Below, in pieces: positions 7,804 through 14,742 of a stretch of DNA of 36,253 bases. Numbering within the stretch: the stretch's first letter is position 1; each line of letters begins with the position of its first letter. The translations under genes were made by a program, and so were the position numbers. Source of the stretch: an uncultured bacterium (GTDB lineage: Bacteria; Patescibacteriota; Patescibacteriia; UBA1558; GWA2-36-10); the NCBI GenBank assembly GCA_903855135.1, contig CAINYB010000016.1, positions 1 to 36,253 on the forward strand, read 5' to 3'. Below the pieces are notes generated by a model. That model was not told the DNA's origin, ran no database searches, and worked only from the letters and a program-made list of their open reading frames with translations.

Positions 7804-9416
7804 AAAAAATAAAAAATTATCAATTTTTTGGCTTACTAGTTTTATTAGGTCTTTTATTTTTTGGTTTTAATTTATGGGGCTACTTTTTATCTGACGATTG
7901 GCACTGGCTATATTTAGCCAAAAGTAGAGCGTGGTCTTGGGATATTTTTAGTACTAATTATGAAGGCTTAAGAGTTGGCGGTTCATATAATCCTTTGAGC
8001 TTTTTAGTGTTTAAAATATTTTATAGTTTATTTCACTTAAAAGCTGGCTTATATCATCTAGTAAGTATTTTAGTACATAGCATAAATGCATATTTAGTAT
8101 TTATTTTAGCGAATAAATTTTTTGTTCAGGACAAAAGCAAAAAGTATTTAGCCTATTTAGCCGCTGTTTTATTTTTACTTTGGCCAAGCCAGACCGAGAT
8201 TGTGAATTGGCTAGCTGCTTGGCCACATTTATGGGCTAGTACTTTTTATTTATTAAGCTTTATTTATTATTTAAATTATCGTCAAAAAGCTAAACTAAAA
8301 TTTTTGCTTTTATCGTTTTTATTTTTTATCGTTAGTTTAGGTTTTAAAGAAAACGCTTTTAGTTTGCCGATCCTTATCTTTTCCTGGGAAGTGTATCAGT
8401 CTTTGAAAAAAGAAGTTAAAAATTGGTCTTGGGCCTTTATTTATTATTTTATTTTATTAAGCTTATTTTTATTTTTCCGACAGCAATTTACTGGGGCTTT
8501 AGTTGGCTATTATGGACAGAGTCAGCTAGCTATTTCGCCTTTAGCTTATTTTGCTAATTTATTAGCTTTTTTGAGTTCGCAGTTTACTTTTGGGGCTTTT
8601 AATATTTTCTTTTATAAAGTTTCTTATCATTATTTAGCTTTACTTTGTATTTTGGGGGCAAGCTTTTTGAGCTTATATTTTTTCTTTACTTGCTATTATA
8701 AAAAATGGCAGCAAGCTATTTTATTATTTTTTAGCATAATACTTTTGTTACCGGTATTGCCACTTGGTTTACATCATTTGAATTTTGCTGGGGAAAGATA
8801 TGTTTATCTATCTTCCGCTTTTATGGTCATCTGGTTCTTAGTTTTGATTACCGAAAGTGGATTAACAGGCAAACAAAGTAGATATTTATTTATTATTTTA
8901 AGTTTGGCTATTTTAGTGCCCTTAGTAATCAAAAATAATATTTGGCAGCAAGCTAATATTTTAAGTCGCCAAATTGTTACTAGCTATTCCGAGTTAAAAT
9001 TAACTGATGATGCTAAACTTATTTCTGTTGGCTTGCCAGACAACCTTAGTGGCGCAGAAGTATTTCGTAATAATTTACAGCAAGCTTTAGAGCTTAGTTA
9101 TCCAAGCTATAAAGGAGAGATCAAAACTTTATCAGCTTATGTTTTTTTGAATCAGAAAAATAAAAACGAACACTTATTAAAATGGCGTCAAGATGATTTA
9201 GGTTGGTTTGCCGAATCAGTTGACGGTAAATTTGTGGTCACAGGCCAAACTTCGATCACTAAAGATGATGTTTATTTTGAATTGTGGAATTATAACTATC
9301 AAAACTATACAGCAAATTTAATGCGCCTGATGCCGACAGAGGAGTTAAAACAAGCCTTATTAAAAGGGGACGTGAAATGGCTGACTTTTGATAGGGGCAG
9401 ATTAATGGTGTATTAA
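7785..9416 (+). CDS. GT-C-like polyprenyl-phosphate-dependent glycosyltransferase (membrane)
   Basis: A 543-residue multi-pass membrane protein with about ten to twelve hydrophobic helices and a soluble C-terminal part (about 390-543). After the first helix comes an extracytoplasmic loop with SDDWHW (Asp37-Asp38), the acidic motif typical of GT-C glycosyltransferases of the dolichyl-phosphate-mannose mannosyltransferase type. GFKENAF near residue 180 is a second typical loop motif. Such enzymes move a sugar from a lipid-phosphate donor to a protein or glycan outside the membrane. Donor and acceptor cannot be predicted. Codons are very A/T-rich. Its start overlaps the preceding gene by 19 nt, and its stop abuts the terminator of the opposing tRNA operon. 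Confidence 0.72.
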   Translation: MFVFNLKKIKNYQFFGLLVLLGLLFFGFNLWGYFLSDDWHWLYLAKSRAWSWDIFSTNYEGLRVGGSYNPLSFLVFKIFYSLFHLKAGLYHLVSILVHSINAYLVFILANKFFVQDKSKKYLAYLAAVLFLLWPSQTEIVNWLAAWPHLWASTFYLLSFIYYLNYRQKAKLKFLLLSFLFFIVSLGFKENAFSLPILIFSWEVYQSLKKEVKNWSWAFIYYFILLSLFLFFRQQFTGALVGYYGQSQLAISPLAYFANLLAFLSSQFTFGAFNIFFYKVSYHYLALLCILGASFLSLYFFFTCYYKKWQQAILLFFSIILLLPVLPLGLHHLNFAGERYVYLSSAFMVIWFLVLITESGLTGKQSRYLFIILSLAILVPLVIKNNIWQQANILSRQIVTSYSELKLTDDAKLISVGLPDNLSGAEVFRNNLQQALELSYPSYKGEIKTLSAYVFLNQKNKNEHLLKWRQDDLGWFAESVDGKFVVTGQTSITKDDVYFELWNYNYQNYTANLMRLMPTEELKQALLKGDVKWLTFDRGRLMVY

Positions 9417-9417
9417 A

Positions 9418-9442
9418 ACAAAAAACAGAGCTTTAGGCTCTG
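9418..9442 (-). terminator. Terminator of the tRNA-fMet/tRNA-Asn transcript
   Basis: Read on the minus strand: stem CAGAGC (complement of 9437-9442), loop, GCTCTG (complement of 9426-9431), then a T6 run. It lies 10 nt past the tRNA-Asn CCA end and right at the convergent glycosyltransferase stop. Confidence 0.82.
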
Positions 9443-9454
9443 CGATTTTGATGG

Positions 9455-9526
9455 CTCCGGGAGAGGGATTCGAACCCACGACCAATTGATTAACAGTCAA
9501 CTGCTCTACCACTGAGCTATCCCGGA
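9455..9526 (-). tRNA. tRNA-Asn (anticodon GTT)
   Basis: A 72-nt tRNA with acceptor stem TCCGGGA/TCCCGGA and discriminator G. CCA is encoded (complement of 9452-9454). The anticodon loop CTGTTAA gives GTT, reading AAC/AAU. The D-loop is short (GCTCAGTGGTAGAGC). It is co-transcribed with the initiator tRNA just upstream. Confidence 0.95.
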
Positions 9527-9530
9527 TTGG

Positions 9531-9603
9531 TAGCGGGAGTCGGACTCGAACCGACGGCCTCCAGGTTATGGGCCTGGCGAGCTGCCAACTGCTCTATCCC
9601 GCG
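9531..9603 (-). tRNA. Initiator tRNA-fMet (anticodon CAT)
   Basis: A 73-nt tRNA with CCA encoded (complement of 9528-9530). Initiator marks are a mispaired first position (C1 against U72) and an A11:U24 pair in the D-stem. The anticodon stem is CCAGG/CCTGG, so the usual three G:C pairs next to the loop are A29:U41, G30:C40 and G31:C39. The loop is CCCATAA, which puts C instead of the near-universal U at position 33. The T-arm GTCGG-TTCGAGT-CCGAC is normal. A consensus promoter lies directly upstream at 9616-9644. Confidence 0.93.
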
Positions 9604-9615
9604 ATGTTTAAACAC

Positions 9616-9644
9616 AGTATAAACAATCTATGCCACTTTGACAA
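9616..9644 (-). promoter_or_regulatory. Sigma70-type promoter for tRNA-fMet and tRNA-Asn
   Basis: On the minus strand: TTGTCA (complement of 9639-9644), a 17-nt spacer, TATACT (complement of 9616-9621). The predicted start near 9609 is about 6 nt before the tRNA 5' end. Confidence 0.85.
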
Positions 9645-9660
9645 GCTTTTTAGATGTCTG

Positions 9661-9680
9661 CCCTTCAACTATGTTCAGGG
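9661..9680. repeat. Degenerate palindrome between tRNA promoter and tRNA-Ala
   Basis: CCCTTCAACTATGTTCAGGG, an imperfect hairpin. It looks like a decayed copy of the CCTTCGACTTCGCTCAGG-type repeat seen at 18926-18945. Confidence 0.5.
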
Positions 9681-9713
9681 CATTCTCCTCGCTATCACAG
9701 CTTTGGTCGAAGA

Positions 9714-9741
9714 CCATGAGCGAGCAAAGCGAGTCGAATGG
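9714..9741. repeat. GAGCGA/AGTCGA-type palindrome abutting tRNA-Ala
   Basis: The ends CCAT and ATGG are complementary, and the interior carries GAGCGA, a duplicated GCGA unit and AGTCGA. Its last three bases are the encoded CCA end of tRNA-Ala (complement of 9739-9741), so the repeat begins exactly where that tRNA ends. Confidence 0.55.
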
Positions 9742-9815
9742 TGGACCATAAGGGACTTGAACCCTTGACCTCTTCCATGCCATGGAAGCGCTCTAGCCAA
9801 CTGAGCTAATGGCCC
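9742..9815 (-). tRNA. tRNA-Ala (anticodon GGC)
   Basis: A 74-nt tRNA with acceptor stem GGGCCAT/ATGGTCC, which includes the G3:U70 wobble pair that marks alanine tRNAs, and discriminator A. CCA is encoded (complement of 9739-9741). The anticodon arm CTTCC-ATGGCAT-GGAAG gives anticodon GGC. Confidence 0.95.
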
Positions 9816-9827
9816 GTAAAAAAATGG

Positions 9828-9901
9828 TAGCAGGGGTGGGGATCGAACCCACGACCTCAGGCTTATGAGTCCTACGCTCTAACCAACTGAGCTACCCTGC
9901 C
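9828..9901 (-). tRNA. tRNA-Met, elongator type (anticodon CAT)
   Basis: A 74-nt tRNA with acceptor GGCAGGG/CCCTGCT (G1:U72 wobble), discriminator A and CCA encoded at the complement of 9825-9827. The anticodon loop CTCATAA gives CAT. The anticodon stem has a mismatch next to the loop (A31 against G39) and a wobble at 27:43. It lacks the initiator marks, so it is elongator Met or, less likely, the CAT-containing Ile2 tRNA that needs lysidine. A4:U69 and G5:C68 do not match the usual Ile2 acceptor pairs. Confidence 0.85.
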
Positions 9902-9905
9902 TTGG

Positions 9906-9987
9906 TACCGAAGGTGGGACTCGAACCCACATGACTTGCGTCACACGATTTTGAGTCGTGCGTGTCTACCAATTTCACCACTTCGGC
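9906..9987 (-). tRNA. tRNA-Leu (anticodon CAA)
   Basis: An 82-nt class II tRNA with acceptor GCCGAAG/CTTCGGT (G1:U72 wobble), discriminator A and CCA encoded at the complement of 9903-9905. The anticodon arm CACGA-CTCAAAA-TCGTG gives CAA for UUG codons. It has a long variable arm and a T-arm GTGGG-TTCGAGT-CCCAC. First gene of the Leu-Met-Ala transcript. Confidence 0.95.
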
Positions 9988-10014
9988 CTAAAATAAATAC
10001 AATAAACAACGATG

Positions 10015-10043
10015 ATTTTACAATAAAAAATGATTTTAGTCAA
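10015..10043 (-). promoter_or_regulatory. Sigma70-type promoter for the tRNA-Leu/Met/Ala cluster
   Basis: On the minus strand: TTGACT (complement of 10038-10043), a 17-nt spacer, TAAAAT (complement of 10015-10020). It runs divergently from the DNA glycosylase gene that starts at 10047. Confidence 0.82.
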
Positions 10044-10046
10044 CCT

Positions 10047-10748
10047 ATGTCAAAAATATCAAAAGAATTAAAAAAATATTCTAGTCCTAAAAAAGCAGAA
10101 ATTTTGCAAAGGTTTTTTAAAACTGCTCCTGGTCAATATGGTGCGGGTGATAAATTTATCGGCATCGTGGTACCAGACATTAGAAAAGTAGTTAAACAAA
10201 ACACAGATTTATCTTTAGATAAAGTGCTTGTTTTATTGCATTCACCGATTCATGAAGAGCGTTTATGCGCGGTATTAATTTTAGTAGCGCAATATAAAAA
10301 AGCAGACTTGAAACAGCAGCAGAAAATATTTCAGCTATATTTAAAAAATTATAAATATATTAACAATTGGGATTTAGTAGATTTATCAGCTCCTAATATT
10401 GTTGGTGCTTATTTGCGTGACAAGCCAAAAGATATTTTAACTAAATTAGCCAAGAGTAAAAATCTTTGGCAAAAAAGAATTTCGATCTTAGCGACCTTTG
10501 ATTTTATTTATCATAAAAAATCTGAAGAGACTTTAAAAATCGCTAAAATTTTATTACATGATGAGCATGATTTGATTCACAAAGCGACGGGGTGGATGCT
10601 CAGAGAAGTGGGCAAGCGAGTAGATGAAAAAGTTTTGCTAAAATTTTTAGATGAGCATTATAAAGCTATGCCCAGAACTAGCTTAAGATATGCGATTGAG
10701 AGATTAGCAGAGCCAAAACGTTTAGCTTACTTGCACGGCAAAATTTAG
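10047..10748 (+). CDS. AlkD-like DNA alkylation repair glycosylase
   Basis: A 233-residue all-helical HEAT-like repeat protein of the AlkC/AlkD family, which removes alkylated purines such as 3-methyl- and 7-methyl-purines without base flipping. Trp108, Asp112 and Arg144 align well with the Trp109/Asp113/Arg148 set reported for Bacillus cereus AlkD. Family segments are VPDIRKVVK (42-50), NNWDLVD (106-112), GWMLREVGKRV (182-192) and MPRTSLRYAIERL (208-220). I chose the ATG at 10047 because upstream in-frame codons run through the tRNA-Leu gene. A possible -10, TACAAT (10019-10024), lies 23 nt upstream. A bidirectional terminator separates it from the opposing gene. Confidence 0.9.
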   Translation: MSKISKELKKYSSPKKAEILQRFFKTAPGQYGAGDKFIGIVVPDIRKVVKQNTDLSLDKVLVLLHSPIHEERLCAVLILVAQYKKADLKQQQKIFQLYLKNYKYINNWDLVDLSAPNIVGAYLRDKPKDILTKLAKSKNLWQKRISILATFDFIYHKKSEETLKIAKILLHDEHDLIHKATGWMLREVGKRVDEKVLLKFLDEHYKAMPRTSLRYAIERLAEPKRLAYLHGKI

Positions 10749-10767
10749 CTTGCTAAAAATTCAGAAT

Positions 10768-10817
10768 AAAAAAATACCCCTGTCATCCTCGCGAAAGCGG
10801 GGATGGGGGTATTTTTT
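10768..10817. terminator. Bidirectional terminator between convergent genes
   Basis: Outer stem AAAAAATACCCC (10769-10780) with GGGGTATTTTTT (10806-10817), enclosing an inner CATCC..GGATG hairpin. Both strands end in a T-run, serving the AlkD-like gene and the minus-strand gene that ends at 10830. Confidence 0.9.
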
Positions 10818-10829
10818 GATAGTATTGTT

Positions 10830-12128
10830 TTATTCAGCTGCTCCACCCATCACTCGGATAGGGCCACTACCGTCGTCTTGTTTTTGTGCTTGGTCAATGA
10901 TGTCTTTAGCAAGTGGTATTACCACGCTAGTTTTGTATGGGTTGTCAGTCTTTTCTGGATTTAAGATTGGGAAGACTAAAGCAGGCACTAATAATTCATC
11001 ATTGATATTATTTTTGTATTGCCAACTACGGACGTATTGGAGCTTTGGTGTGCCGACGGCTATTTCTACTATCTTAGCATTATCTTCTGGATAGTAATAG
11101 CTAGGATAAATACTGCCGTTACGTAAAAGTTTTAAAATTTTATCTTTGTCAGTCTCCATTTTGTAGTTTGAGCTTTGATAATTTTGAGTGTTTAAATTAT
11201 ACAAAGAACTGACCTTATTAAATTCTAAATTGACATTTAGTTGCAAACCTTGTTTTGATCCCCAATCATCATAAACTTGTTTGCCCTCAATTAATAAAGG
11301 ATAAATCACTGACACACTATTAGAAACTGGATAAATGCTAGATACTTTAGCATCTTCCGCTTTAAGCATCGGCATAATATTGTAATTGTTTTTTTGTACT
11401 TCTGGCTGACCATACAGATCACGGTTTATATTATGTTCGCTTAAAAAATTATCAGTTAAAGCAATGATAGTATCATCAGCTGGGATGTCGGTGTTTTTGA
11501 ATTCTCTTGGCACATAGTTTGTGCCATACCATTTTTCCCAGTTTTCGTTTAAAGAAATACTACCTTCAAAAAGATTGACATAAAGTGAGTAGCCAAATTT
11601 TTGGTCCTGGATAATATTAAAATTATTTAGTCCAGCGTCAGCAAAGCTATTTAAATTTAATAAACCTAAATTAAAGTTGCCAAAATTATTTTTAGCATTT
11701 TCGCCTTTGATTCTTTTTAAGACTGCTAATTCTGTATCACTTAAACTAAACTCGTCACCTTGATAAACATATTGATAATAAGTTGGTTGATAAAACGGCA
11801 TAGTTTCTGGGGCCATCATTTTAGTGTCCGTAGCGCTACCAGCGTTTCCCATCATAGCACTTGACGCGATGGAACTCGCAGCTCGATTAAAATTTTGTGT
11901 AGCAGCATCAGCTGATTCATTATTTATGGCGTTGCTTGCGTCGTAGGCGAGAGTGCCAAAAGCTTCGGCTGCCACTTTTTTGATGTTTAAACTCAAACCG
12001 CTTTGGTCTAAGAAATTATTGTTATTATCACTTGGTTGTTGTGATTTTGGTTTTTGCCAAGTGATAAAACCATATACTAGTATCAAAACTAGTACCAAAG
12101 CAGCGAGAATATAACGTGTATTTTTCAT
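10830..12128 (-). CDS. Membrane-anchored extracytoplasmic protein of unknown function
   Basis: A 432-residue protein with one N-terminal membrane anchor (about residues 5-23) after a short basic start MKNTR, then a long extracytoplasmic part. The linker (about 28-120) is rich in Asn, Ser, Ala and Gln. It is followed by a folded region rich in Tyr, Asn and Asp, with patterns such as WEKWYGTNYVPREF and YPLLIEGKQVYDDWG. The tail ends DDGSGPIRVMGGAAE. The ATG at 12128 is preferred over an in-frame ATG at 12158, because it begins a normal signal-anchor. I recognise no catalytic motif. It is transcribed alone and divergently from the acylphosphatase gene. Confidence 0.75.
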   Translation of the reverse strand: MKNTRYILAALVLVLILVYGFITWQKPKSQQPSDNNNNFLDQSGLSLNIKKVAAEAFGTLAYDASNAINNESADAATQNFNRAASSIASSAMMGNAGSATDTKMMAPETMPFYQPTYYQYVYQGDEFSLSDTELAVLKRIKGENAKNNFGNFNLGLLNLNSFADAGLNNFNIIQDQKFGYSLYVNLFEGSISLNENWEKWYGTNYVPREFKNTDIPADDTIIALTDNFLSEHNINRDLYGQPEVQKNNYNIMPMLKAEDAKVSSIYPVSNSVSVIYPLLIEGKQVYDDWGSKQGLQLNVNLEFNKVSSLYNLNTQNYQSSNYKMETDKDKILKLLRNGSIYPSYYYPEDNAKIVEIAVGTPKLQYVRSWQYKNNINDELLVPALVFPILNPEKTDNPYKTSVVIPLAKDIIDQAQKQDDGSGPIRVMGGAAE

Positions 12129-12143
12129 AAAGTTTTTTCTTAT

Positions 12144-12167
12144 GACCTCGAAGGTCACCTCGAGGTC
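12144..12167. repeat. Palindrome in the leader of the 10830-12128 gene
   Basis: GACCTCGA (12144-12151), 8-nt loop, TCGAGGTC (12160-12167). It falls between the -10 and the start codon of the minus-strand gene, so it would form a hairpin in its leader. The same GACCTCGA arm occurs in the terminator at 30074-30112. Confidence 0.7.
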
Positions 12168-12179
12168 GTCTTTATCCTC

Positions 12180-12208
12180 ATTATATTACAAAGTTGCTTA
12201 AAAATAAA
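12180..12208 (-). promoter_or_regulatory. Promoter for the 10830-12128 gene
   Basis: Perfect minus-strand TATAAT (complement of 12180-12185) with a 17-nt spacer to a weak TTTATT (complement of 12203-12208). It overlaps the divergent promoter of the acylphosphatase gene. Confidence 0.5.
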
Positions 12209-12222
12209 GCTTTTGTTAAACT
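12194..12222 (+). promoter_or_regulatory. Promoter for the acylphosphatase gene
   Basis: TTGCTT (12194-12199), a 17-nt spacer, TAAACT (12217-12222). The predicted start near 12229 gives a leader of about 20 nt. Confidence 0.6.
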
Positions 12223-12248
12223 AATAAATAGTTAAGCACCTAAGCATC

Positions 12249-12527
12249 ATGGCTAGCTTTAAGAATTTACAAATCAAAGTACATGGTCGAGTGCAAGGTG
12301 TTGGTTTTAGGTATTTTGCTAAATGCCAAGCAGAAAAATTACAGATCAAGGGCTTTGTCCAAAATCAGACAGACGGTTCGGTTTATTTAGAGGTCGAACA
12401 AGAGTCAGCGGTTTTAGACAAATTTGTAACTTGGTGTAAAAAGGGTTCTCCTTGGTCAAAAATTAGCAATATCGATGTCAAAACTGGTGAGCTAAAAAAT
12501 TTTAGTAAGTTTTTCATTGAAGTCTAA
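12249..12527 (+). CDS. acyP: Acylphosphatase
   Basis: A 92-residue protein of exactly the family size that hydrolyses carboxyl-phosphate bonds such as acetyl phosphate. The signature VHGRVQGVGFRYF (11-23) contains the phosphate-binding loop and catalytic Arg21. The second signature GFVQNQTDGSVYLEVE (35-50) contains the catalytic Asn39. Single-domain and cytosolic. It has its own promoter upstream; exonuclease III follows 100 nt later across a palindromic spacer. Confidence 0.94.
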   Translation: MASFKNLQIKVHGRVQGVGFRYFAKCQAEKLQIKGFVQNQTDGSVYLEVEQESAVLDKFVTWCKKGSPWSKISNIDVKTGELKNFSKFFIEV

Positions 12528-12589
12528 AGCCAATGTTTTGAGAATTTACTACTTTTTAAGTGGAGCTTGTTTTTTCGACCTCGGGGAGA

Positions 12590-12606
12590 TCCCGCCAAAG
12601 GCGGGA
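12590..12606. repeat. GC-rich palindrome upstream of xth
   Basis: TCCCGCC-AAA-GGCGGGA: a 7-bp perfect stem with an AAA loop, 23 nt before the exonuclease III ATG. CCGCC/GGCGG family. No T-run follows. Confidence 0.8.
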
Positions 12607-12629
12607 GGGCCTCAATAATTTAAAATAAT

Positions 12630-13391
12630 ATGCCAAATTTAAAAATAATTTCTTGGAACGTCAACGGCATCAGAGCAGTAGTCAAAAAAGGTTTTGTGCA
12701 ATTTTTAAAAAAATATCAGCCAGATATTTTGTGCGTGCAAGAAATAAAGATTTCTGAAATAGCACGTGCCAAAGAGGTTTTTGATTTTGCTGGCTATCAA
12801 GAATTTTGGCATCCAGCTGTCAGACCTGGCTATAGTGGCACAGCTTGCTTAGTCAAAGATGGTTTGAAAGTAGAGAGACTAGCTGATTTAGTTTGGGATG
12901 ATGAAGGTCGGATTTTGATTTTAGACATTGGCAAATATTATTTAGCTAATATTTATTTCCCGAATGCCAACGATGCTTTGTCTCGTTTGTCTTTTAAGAT
13001 AAAGTTTAACGATAAATTATTAGCGCACTTAAAAAAACTAGAAACAAAAAAACCAGTGATTGTCACTGGAGATTTAAATGTCGCACATCAAGAAATAGAT
13101 TTAGCGCGTCCGAAAGAAAATAGCGGTAACGCTGGTTTTACCCAAGAGGAAAGAGCGTGGATGGATAAATTTTTAAATTCAGGTTTTAAAGATACTTTTC
13201 GTGAGCTACATCCACAAACTGTAAAATACTCTTGGTGGTCTTATCGCGCAGGCGCAAGAGTTAGAAATGTTGGTTGGCGCATTGATTATTTTTGCATTTC
13301 CAAAAATAGTCTAAAAAATATTAGCGATGCTTTTATTTTACCAGAAGTTTCTGGCTCTGATCACTGTCCAGTCGGCATCAAAATTAATTAA
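12630..13391 (+). CDS. xth: Exodeoxyribonuclease III (AP endonuclease)
   Basis: A 253-residue endonuclease/exonuclease/phosphatase-fold enzyme that cuts DNA at abasic sites and removes 3' blocks in base excision repair. It pairs functionally with glycosylases such as the AlkD-like protein at 10047. Motifs in order: SWNVNGIRA (Asn12), CVQEIKI (metal-binding Glu38), GDLNVAH (Asp148, Asn150), WRIDYF near 225, and the C-terminal GSDHCPV (Asp244, His245). Length equals the family norm. No Shine-Dalgarno motif is seen before the ATG. Confidence 0.95.
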   Translation: MPNLKIISWNVNGIRAVVKKGFVQFLKKYQPDILCVQEIKISEIARAKEVFDFAGYQEFWHPAVRPGYSGTACLVKDGLKVERLADLVWDDEGRILILDIGKYYLANIYFPNANDALSRLSFKIKFNDKLLAHLKKLETKKPVIVTGDLNVAHQEIDLARPKENSGNAGFTQEERAWMDKFLNSGFKDTFRELHPQTVKYSWWSYRAGARVRNVGWRIDYFCISKNSLKNISDAFILPEVSGSDHCPVGIKIN

Positions 13392-13437
13392 ATAATATTT
13401 TATTGAAAATAAGCTTATTTTAGGTTTATTTTTTTGT

Positions 13438-13467
13438 TTGACTTGTCTAAAAGCGTTTTTTTATTTA
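13438..13467 (+). promoter_or_regulatory. Weak promoter candidate before the M23 peptidase gene
   Basis: TTGACT at 13438-13443 is a good -35, but at 17-18 nt there is only TTATTT/TATTTA. A better TATTAT (13466-13471) lies at 22 nt. A 16-nt perfect palindrome (13406-13421) without an adjacent T-run lies just upstream. Confidence 0.35.
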
Positions 13468-13483
13468 TTATTATGGATACTAT

Positions 13484-14695
13484 ATGAAAAATCCAAAATA
13501 CTTAGTTTTTATTCTAATCTTAGCCATTGTGGCCTTTTTTGCAGGCAAAGTTTTGCTTTTTGCTAATAGTGCCGAAAATACTAAACAGGAAGCCGCTAAA
13601 ATATCACCTGATAATGAAGTGTCTATTAGCATTGAGTCGGGTATGACTTTTTCTGATATTACAGAAGCAGCTGGCGTCTCAAGCTCCACTCAAGAATTAT
13701 TAACTGCTACTAAAGATGTCTATGATCTAGCCAAAATCAAAGCAGGGAAAAATGTTTTGTTTTATTTTGATAAACAGACAAATGATTTTCATAAGCTGAT
13801 TTATCAAACGAATTCAGAAACAGAATTGATTTTAAATAAAACAAATAATGTTTGGCTAGCTGAATTAAAAACTATTGATTATGAAGTGAGGATCAAAACT
13901 GTTTCCGGCACTATTTCCACTTCTTTTTATCAATCAGCGCTTGATCAAAATATTGATGAGCGTGCTATCATGGGCTTAGCTGATGTTTTTGCTTGGACAG
14001 TAGATTTTGGCATGGGTATCAAAGAAGGCGATACTTATAAATTTATTTACGAAGAGCGTTATCGTGATGGCCAATATATCATGCCCGGAAAAATCTTAGC
14101 CGCAGTTTTTAATAATGATGGTGAAGAAAAAGAGGGCTATTATTTTAAAGAAGGAGTAGATGCTGACGGTGAAGATTTGGATGGCTATTATAATCTAAAA
14201 GGCGAATCTTTGCAGAAAATGTTTTTGAAAAATCCCGTTGATTTTCGCTATATCAGCTCTGGCTTTACGACAGGCCGTAGATACGTCGAGGCCTTTAATG
14301 TTTCTACTGGTCATCGAGCGATCGATTATGCAGCGAGTTTAGGTACACCGATAAGAGCCATCGGTGACGGTGTAGTCACTTATGCTGGCTGGAGCAAAGC
14401 TGGCTATGGTAATCTCACTTCTATTAGACATAATAGCACTTATTCTAGTAATTATGCTCATCAGTCAAAAATGTATGTTAAAGTTGGCCAGCATGTAAAA
14501 CAAGGACAGGTGATCGGTGCGGTTGGCTCCACTGGTTTTTCGACTGGACCACATTTGCATTTTGAGATCGTGCAAAATGGCACGAAAATAAATCCTTTGA
14601 CTTTAGATATGCCTTCAGAAAAAAATCTGACTGAAGATAAAATGCCCGAATTTTTGGATAGCATCAAAGATTGGCAAAAACAATTACATGAATAA
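13484..14695 (+). CDS. Membrane-anchored M23-family (LytM) peptidase
   Basis: A 403-residue cell-wall peptidase with one N-terminal anchor (about residues 7-25). An extracytoplasmic N-domain (about 45-260) resembles the regulatory domains of MepM/YebA-type proteins. The M23 zinc peptidase domain spans about 265-375. Zinc and catalytic residues are visible: His277 and Asp281 in GHRAIDYA, His326 in YAHQS, and His357 and His359 in GPHLHFE. Such enzymes cut peptide cross-links in peptidoglycan, and the full HxxxD/HxH set suggests this one is active. Its own weak promoter lies upstream, and parA follows 47 nt downstream under a separate promoter. Confidence 0.9.
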   Translation: MKNPKYLVFILILAIVAFFAGKVLLFANSAENTKQEAAKISPDNEVSISIESGMTFSDITEAAGVSSSTQELLTATKDVYDLAKIKAGKNVLFYFDKQTNDFHKLIYQTNSETELILNKTNNVWLAELKTIDYEVRIKTVSGTISTSFYQSALDQNIDERAIMGLADVFAWTVDFGMGIKEGDTYKFIYEERYRDGQYIMPGKILAAVFNNDGEEKEGYYFKEGVDADGEDLDGYYNLKGESLQKMFLKNPVDFRYISSGFTTGRRYVEAFNVSTGHRAIDYAASLGTPIRAIGDGVVTYAGWSKAGYGNLTSIRHNSTYSSNYAHQSKMYVKVGQHVKQGQVIGAVGSTGFSTGPHLHFEIVQNGTKINPLTLDMPSEKNLTEDKMPEFLDSIKDWQKQLHE

Positions 14696-14704
14696 TTTTT
14701 TGGT

Positions 14705-14733
14705 TTGTTTATTTTGCCAAAATTCGCTATAAT
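14705..14733 (+). promoter_or_regulatory. Promoter giving a leaderless or near-leaderless parA mRNA
   Basis: TTGTTT (14705-14710), a 17-nt spacer, TATAAT (14728-14733). The expected start, about 7 nt after the -10, is near 14740, and the ATG is at 14743. Confidence 0.68.
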
Positions 14734-14742
14734 AAGCCTTGT

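Noticed and set aside
9568-9768. Plus-strand 66-codon open frame across the tRNA region
   Set aside because: It overlaps the antisense of two tRNAs, the fMet promoter and a palindromic repeat; no coding signal.
9936-10046. N-terminal extension of the AlkD-like gene
   Set aside because: The extension runs through the antisense of tRNA-Leu and its promoter. Family homology begins at MSKISKEL (10047).
10750-11094. Plus-strand 114-codon frame
   Set aside because: It reads through a terminator and is antisense to the 10830-12128 gene, with low-complexity translation.
13406-13421. 16-nt A/T palindrome as terminator after exonuclease III
   Set aside because: It has no loop of its own and its T-run is offset by several bases; too A/T-rich to be convincing.
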